A stretch of DNA of 64,000 nucleotides from Nymphaea colorata (Eukaryota; Streptophyta; Magnoliopsida; Nymphaeales; Nymphaeaceae): contig NC_045150.1 in the NCBI RefSeq assembly GCF_008831285.2, positions 4,540,001-4,604,000 of the forward strand, written 5' to 3'. Under the pieces are notes generated by a model. It was not told the origin of the DNA, made no database searches, and saw only the letters and a list, made by a program, of their open reading frames with translations. Below, piece by piece: positions 62,101 through 64,000 of the stretch. Within the stretch, counting starts at the first letter, position 1; each line of letters begins with the position of its first letter. The position numbers and the translations under genes were made by a program.

Positions 62101-62867
62101 AAGTGCCCTCTTTTTCACATCAACGATTTTTCTTGTACTCAAAGGTGATGAAAATAAAACTTGTGCTTTGTGGGTAGTGCTTTTTCAATGACAACATGAT
62201 CACTTTCTGAAGCATTTGAGTTAGTATTTTGTCACTAATTATCATAGTTAGTAATACTGCTTGTTTCAGCATCCATTAGAATGTATAACATACATTTAGC
62301 AATTAGCATCGGAATATGCAATTCCTAAAATAGAAGTGGTGTTGGATTGCTACTCAGACAAATAAAGGATATAAAATATTCTACTATATTACCCGTTAGA
62401 GAGGCCTATGACAATGCCATAGAGACTAAAATGGAAAGTAAATGGATAATGTTTTCATTAAATATATGCTAATTTTTTAGGAGAAGGATATGTAATTGAT
62501 TTGTTTCATTTGCCTTTACATGTTTACAAAATTAAGATATATGGATCCTTATTCAACTTGTCATTTTAGCAAATTTCTATATTTTGAATGCAGTGATATA
62601 TATTGTTGAAACACATAATGTGATGCTTGGAGTTAATTTTAGATTTTCTACTCCCCAAAAGCTTGTTCTATCTATTCAGGCTTTAGGTAGGGAGGCCATT
62701 GTGTAATAGTCATGGCAATCAATTACTAAAAAAATAAAATATATATCTGATAATAATGTGACCATGAGCAGTTGACGATTACCTGGATGCATAGGGATGA
62801 AGTAAGGAAGAAGCCATATCTCTGGAGGAATGGGATTGTTGCCGGACCAATCAATTACACCCAATAC
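11731..62867 (-). CDS. Oxidosqualene cyclase (cycloartenol synthase-like), 5' part outside window
   Basis: Folds 2,3-oxidosqualene into a polycyclic sterol or triterpene at the ER membrane. Fourteen exons, minus strand: 62,867-62,783; 56,117-55,951; 51,688-51,500; 51,187-51,074; 50,982-50,860; 50,786-50,664; 50,592-50,494; 44,287-44,231; 41,999-41,953; 41,865-41,722; 37,473-37,296; 25,400-25,320; 12,153-12,070; 11,844-11,731. They sum to 1,605 nt (534 residues plus stop), in frame throughout. Seen: MWCHCR (cycloartenol synthase type), the catalytic acid in DCTAE, several QW repeats, and WFG in the aromatic pocket. Plant enzymes are about 760 residues, so about 220-230 N-terminal residues lie beyond 64,000. 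Odd: Leu, Cys and Val replace the Tyr/His/Ile that specify cycloartenol, and Gly replaces a conserved active-site Phe near the C-terminus. The exact product cannot be read from sequence. No disabling break is seen. Confidence 0.95.
12070..12153 (-). CDS. Cyclase exon W13
   Basis: 84 nt, 28 codons. Contains the last QW repeat ([15 protein letters not shown]). Donor CAG|GTATGC. Confidence 0.96.
12420..18350 (+). mobile_element. Degraded LINE (L1-type non-LTR retrotransposon)
   Basis: Lies in the 13.2-kb intron, antisense to the cyclase. ORF1 remains at about 12,660-13,300: a DUF4283-like part and a CCHC knuckle ([14 protein letters not shown], 13,080-13,120). ORF2 starts near 13,918 with an endonuclease N-terminus ([14 protein letters not shown]), continues with a [13 protein letters not shown] endonuclease part (14,300-14,500) and a reverse transcriptase ([12 protein letters not shown] at about 15,210; GIRQGDP at about 15,761; FTDD at about 15,907). 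It ends with zf-RVT modules ([18 protein letters not shown]) that are duplicated. Many stops and frameshifts mean it is dead. The 3' end is set near an AATAAAA at about 18,335 and is approximate, as is the 5' end. Confidence 0.88.
16696..17526 (+). repeat. 415-bp tandem duplication inside the LINE
   Basis: 16,696-17,110 is repeated at 17,111-17,526 with substitutions. The unit carries the zf-RVT zinc module and part of the linker, so the element has two consecutive C-terminal modules. Divergence between units suggests the duplication is not recent. Confidence 0.9.
18351..22032. other. Intron sequence, one short hAT-like element, no gene
   Basis: AT-rich intron DNA after the LINE. Apart from the element at 20,322-20,861 and a 20,574-20,604 TA-rich patch I see nothing recognisable. 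Short frames here have no motifs. Confidence 0.5.
20322..20861. mobile_element. hAT-like non-autonomous element with 8-bp target duplication
   Basis: Flanked by TTTCATAC on both sides (20,314-20,321 and 20,862-20,869). Imperfect terminal inverted repeats centre on TTTTAAAACC. The ends are crowded with GACTCA/ACTCGG words. Same design as the elements at 31,431 and 38,656. Confidence 0.6.
22080..24480 (+). mobile_element. Degraded Ty1/copia element A
   Basis: In the same intron, antisense to the cyclase. A gag Arg/Gly-rich region and decayed knuckle (CYICSNLG, about 22,270) are followed by a protease-integrase piece ([14 protein letters not shown], about 22,535-22,575). An integrase-like scrap lies at about 23,020-23,060. 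After a large deletion, RNase H follows at 24,060-24,450 ([10 protein letters not shown], then YDNHSAI and KIGKQELK). All frames are broken and LTRs were not identified. Confidence 0.75.
24481..25319. other. Intron sequence, nothing recognised
   Basis: AT-rich intron DNA between copia element A and cyclase exon W12. No gene or repeat could be supported. Confidence 0.5.
25320..25400 (-). CDS. Cyclase exon W12
   Basis: 81 nt, 27 codons, containing [17 protein letters not shown]. Isolated between introns of 11.9 and 13.2 kb. Acceptor ATAAG, donor CAG|GTATGA. Confidence 0.94.
25827..26728. repeat. Microsatellite cluster (CT, AC, CATA, TA)
   Basis: CT run at 25,827-25,870 and CA run at about 25,871-25,905. 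TACA units at about 26,200-26,222, TA run at about 26,230-26,266, and interrupted TA runs at 26,671-26,728. Likely polymorphic. Confidence 0.9.
31431..32187. mobile_element. hAT-like non-autonomous element
   Basis: Ends CAGTGTTTTAAA and, on the other strand, CAATGCTGTAAAACC. Flanked by GTTAGGAA and GTTACGAA (8 bp, one mismatch). The left end carries a string of TTGACTCAGC-like words and the right end GAGTCGAGTC. About 757 bp, no coding capacity. Confidence 0.65.
33360..35870. other. Purine-rich island with a 359-codon minus-strand frame
   Basis: The plus strand is strongly purine-rich and more GC-rich than the surrounding intron. A 359-codon frame lies on the pyrimidine-rich minus strand (35,482-34,403). 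A pyrimidine-rich strand has few stop codons by composition, and the translation shows no family motif, so I do not call a gene. The island may be part of a decayed retroelement. Its ends carry a GGGCCTTGCCCCACCCCC-like stretch near 34,225 similar to transposon termini. Confidence 0.4.
35871..37295. other. Intron sequence before exon W11
   Basis: A GC-richer patch at 35,970-36,190 with GGGAGGC words, a TA run at about 36,203-36,222, then plain AT-rich intron. No gene is supported. Confidence 0.5.
37296..37473 (-). CDS. Cyclase exon W11
   Basis: 178 nt, with [10 protein letters not shown] (active-site Trp kept) and the QW repeat [15 protein letters not shown]. Followed by an 11.9-kb intron. 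Confidence 0.96.
37474..41721. other. Intron between exons W11 and W10
   Basis: Contains a TA run at 37,892-37,912, the hAT-like element at 38,656-39,067 and a transposon-like terminus CAGTGGCGGAACTAGAAAAA at 41,119. Short frames at 38,085-38,312 and 38,388-38,627 have no recognisable domain. Confidence 0.5.
38656..39067. mobile_element. hAT-like non-autonomous element, 412 bp
   Basis: Begins CATAGCTGGCAAAGT and ends, on the other strand, CATAGTTGGCAAGCT. Flanked by perfect 8-bp ATTTATGT duplications (38,648-38,655 and 39,068-39,075). The interior is rich in GACTCA/TGACTCA words. Confidence 0.7.
41722..41865 (-). CDS. Cyclase exon W10
   Basis: 144 nt. Starts with [12 protein letters not shown] and ends in a QW repeat ([11 protein letters not shown] then a split Trp codon). 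Donor TG|GTGAGG. Confidence 0.95.
41953..41999 (-). CDS. Cyclase exon W9
   Basis: 47 nt micro-exon coding a divergent segment and ending in Asp-Tyr-Pro with the Pro codon split. The following intron is only 87 bp. Confidence 0.9.
42000..44230. other. Intron between exons W9 and W8
   Basis: 2.2 kb of AT-rich intron. Nothing recognisable on either strand. Confidence 0.5.
44231..44287 (-). CDS. Cyclase exon W8
   Basis: 57 nt, 19 codons. [19 protein letters not shown] completes the QW repeat begun in W7 and keeps the active-site Tyr of GTYE. Confidence 0.94.
44288..47934. other. First part of the 6.2-kb intron
   Basis: AT-rich intron, no gene seen. 47,140-47,800 may be part of the copia element that follows, but I cannot assign domains there. 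Confidence 0.45.
47935..48900 (+). mobile_element. Degraded Ty1/copia element B (RT end and RNase H)
   Basis: Antisense to the cyclase. RYFLGVEV-like end of the reverse transcriptase near 47,985, then connection and RNase H (IGHNIT with a decayed Trp, then KHVEIEHF-like KMHVEIEHF near 48,650). Frameshifts and stops throughout. A purine tract GGAGGAAGC near 48,823 could be its polypurine tract. LTRs not identified. Confidence 0.65.
48901..50493. other. Intron sequence before exon W7
   Basis: AT-rich, no gene or clear repeat. It may include unrecognised flanks of the copia element B. Confidence 0.45.
50494..50592 (-). CDS. Cyclase exon W7, GC donor
   Basis: 99 nt, 33 codons, ending in a QW-repeat segment (AVNLLISLQ). 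The donor is CAG|GCAAGT, the consensus of the minor GC-AG intron class, followed by an intron of 6.2 kb. Confidence 0.95.
50664..50786 (-). CDS. Cyclase exon W6 (DCTAE catalytic exon)
   Basis: 123 nt, 41 codons. Carries the catalytic DCTAE at 50,687-50,673, preceded by [11 protein letters not shown]. Cys (50,705-50,703) and Val (50,693-50,691) stand where cycloartenol synthase has His477 and Ile481. Animal lanosterol synthase also has Cys and Val there. Confidence 0.96.
50860..50982 (-). CDS. Cyclase exon W5 (substituted Tyr410 position)
   Basis: 123 nt, 41 codons. Begins [12 protein letters not shown]. The Leu at 50,977-50,979 occupies the place of Tyr410 of Arabidopsis CAS1 (Thr381 of human lanosterol synthase). 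The following active-site Trp is kept. Confidence 0.96.
51074..51187 (-). CDS. Cyclase exon W4
   Basis: 114 nt, 38 codons. Contains [18 protein letters not shown] and the AEDGMK block. Flanked by a 312-bp and a 91-bp intron. Confidence 0.96.
51500..51688 (-). CDS. Cyclase exon W3
   Basis: 189 nt, 63 codons. Contains [13 protein letters not shown]. The usual Gly-Pro-Val-Asn-Lys that follows in plant cyclases is Thr-Ala-Val-His-Lys here. Canonical AG and GT boundaries. Confidence 0.95.
51689..55950. other. Intron between exons W3 and W2
   Basis: 4.3 kb AT-rich intron. 54,300-54,690 is GC-richer and starts TGTAACAACCTATCCCACTT, which could be a solo LTR or other retroelement end. No gene is supported. 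Confidence 0.45.
55951..56117 (-). CDS. Cyclase exon W2 (MWCHCR motif)
   Basis: 167 nt. Contains MWCHCR followed by [16 protein letters not shown]. The Trp and His of this motif match cycloartenol synthase (MWCHCR) rather than beta-amyrin (MWCYCR) or lupeol (MLCYCR) synthases. Ends CAK|GTTAGT. Confidence 0.95.
56118..59219. other. First part of the 6.7-kb intron
   Basis: AT-rich DNA without a supportable gene. The last few hundred bases before 59,220 may be the 5' LTR of copia element C, but no matching 3' LTR was recognised. Confidence 0.45.
59221..61880 (+). mobile_element. Degraded Ty1/copia element C, near full domain order
   Basis: Antisense to the cyclase. A tRNA-Met-type primer site (TGATATTAGAGC, 59,222-59,233) leads to a gag start near 59,297. 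Then come a protease active site decayed from DSGATD to DCRATD (59,600-59,617), a pre-integrase block ([10 protein letters not shown], about 59,956), the end of the integrase ([14 protein letters not shown], about 60,450) and the reverse transcriptase ([18 protein letters not shown], about 61,350; [10 protein letters not shown], about 61,610). All split by stops and frameshifts. It ends after a NKAKYHVHS segment near 61,845, so RNase H appears missing. Confidence 0.8.
61881..62782. other. Intron sequence between copia element C and exon W1
   Basis: AT-rich, no gene seen. It may include a decayed 3' LTR of element C. Confidence 0.45.
62783..62867 (-). CDS. Cyclase exon W1
   Basis: 85 nt, acceptor TGTAG, donor G|GTAATC. 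Encodes the segment with [18 protein letters not shown], strongly conserved in plant cyclases, ending at HPG with the Gly codon split. The preceding exon is not found up to 64,000. Confidence 0.93.
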
Positions 62868-63530
62868 CTACAGTACGTATCAAATATATAAAATGCCACA
62901 TTTTTTTGTGAAGATCAATTTTAACTTTAGAGAACAGCTATGAATGATGAAGAAAACCCTTTTGTAGAATATACTAATATAAAGAAAATTTCTTAAAGCA
63001 ACATCTTCCCAAACACAACACCTAAAGTTTTAGTGTCAACAGAAAATGCACAGAAATTTTTTATATCGTGAAAAAACGCAAATACAAAGTTTTATACAAA
63101 TGAACATAAACACATTTTCATCATGGTAACTTTGGCTTTCTTAAATTAGAGGCCTATTAATGAGTTGAAATCTTTACAACACCTTCTACTTGAATATTAA
63201 AAAAACCGATATTTGAAATTTTTTTAATATTTTTTTTTTGAAAAACCACATTTTCAAGAAAAAATGGCAAAAAAAAAACTTCTTGAAGAATGTTATTGGT
63301 GACTATGACAGTTAGCAATCAATATGTCAAAGCTTGAACCCACTCTTCTCTTTCACGAACCTCACCATTTTCTACTTTGTGCTTTATAAGAAAAAAAGGT
63401 TAGTCCCCACACTTAATCACAAACTTGATGGAGAACATTTTTAGACCTCTTTCTATTAACAATTGGGAACCAGCATGGACATGTTCGGTTAAGGTGAAGT
63501 TGGTACAAATGTCCAACAGGTAATAGTCGG
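62868..63530. other. Intron upstream of exon W1
   Basis: I searched the minus strand for the preceding cyclase exon (the Trp-Gly-Lys-X-Trp-Leu-Ser segment) and did not find it. AT-rich with several A/T homopolymers. Confidence 0.5.
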
Positions 63531-63975
63531 GACACATAGGACAAGGAACAGCGTGCATAAAAGACCGAGTCATTCCAACACTTTTCATGGTTTACCACAA
63601 AGTAGTGTCTAAAATAGTGTCTCGTGGAATGAAAAAACAAGTACCTAATAAAAAGAACATGGTGTTTTGTTCTTAAAACCATCGAAAAATTGACAAAAAA
63701 TACCAATGGCAGGATGAATAGGATAGGGGTGTGGTAGATAAGGCATCATGTCTATTGGACACATAGGACAAGGAACAGCGGGTATGAAAGGCCAATCATT
63801 CCAACACTTTTCATGGTTTACCACCGAACAATGTCTTGTGGAACCAGAAAAACAAGTACCTAATAGAAGGAACATAGTGTTTTGTTCCTAAAACCATCAA
63901 AAAATAACAAAAAAACACCAATGACATGATGGATAGGACAAAGGCGTGGCAGACAAGACATCATGTCTATTTTAT
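63531..63975. repeat. 226-bp tandem duplication
   Basis: GACACATAGGACAAGGAACA at 63,531 recurs at 63,757. The two units are similar along their length, including CATTCCAACACTTTTCATGG and the CATCATGTCTATT end. Open frames here are repeat translation. Confidence 0.85.
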
Positions 63976-64000
63976 TTAGAGGAACAGTTATCAAATGACC

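Noticed and set aside
63400-63875. Cys/Pro-containing minus frames as an upstream cyclase exon
   Set aside because: They lack the cyclase segment expected before exon W1 and coincide with a 226-bp tandem duplication.
1-64000. CRISPR arrays, tRNA or rRNA genes, bacterial operons
   Set aside because: Looked for and not seen. Intron structure and retroelements show plant nuclear DNA, and the regular repeats present are the promoter array, tandem duplications and microsatellites.

Overview
The window is plant nuclear DNA, very probably from a flowering plant. It is AT-rich, intron-rich and full of decayed retroelements and microsatellites. The species cannot be fixed from the sequence. There are two main things in it.

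(1) Positions 1 to about 8,900 are an endogenous pararetrovirus (Caulimoviridae, closest in layout to badna-/tungroviruses). It is a mosaic of about ten pieces in alternating orientation. The minus-strand block 1,546-5,043 keeps the viral order: promoter enhancer repeats, TATA box, poly(A) signal, tRNA-Met primer-binding site, ORF1, ORF2, and the start of ORF3 with the movement protein. On the other side of the promoter lie RNase H and two small ORFs, called ORF4 and ORF5 here. The plus-strand block 5,044-8,899 repeats coat protein, RNase H, ORF4, ORF5, enhancer repeats, coat protein and movement protein. No core reverse transcriptase is present in any copy, and most frames carry stops or deletions. 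ORF4 and ORF5 look like paralogues of equal length placed after RNase H, an organisation I do not recognise from a named genus. The RNase H-ORF4-ORF5-enhancer segment exists as two inverted arms of about 1.45-1.5 kb around a spacer of about 1 kb.

(2) Positions 11,731-62,867 (minus strand) are the last 14 exons of an oxidosqualene cyclase gene (cycloartenol synthase-like). They give 534 residues plus a stop. About 220-230 N-terminal residues should lie beyond position 64,000. All exons join in frame, with GT-AG sites except one GC-AG intron. The catalytic DCTAE motif is intact. Several product-determining positions are not those of cycloartenol synthase: Leu, Cys and Val stand at the AtCAS1 Tyr410/His477/Ile481 positions, and Gly stands where the conserved active-site Phe (human Phe696) should be. 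This suggests a functionally diverged triterpene or sterol cyclase.

The gene is spread over more than 51 kb because of large introns (up to about 13 kb). They hold a degraded LINE (about 12.4-18.35 kb), three degraded Ty1/copia elements (about 22.1-24.5, 47.9-48.9 and 59.2-61.9 kb), three hAT-like short elements with target-site duplications and GACTCA-rich interiors, and a purine-rich island (33.4-35.9 kb). All four recognisable retroelements lie antisense to the cyclase gene. The 3' end of the gene faces the viral mosaic across about 2.8 kb with no recognisable gene.
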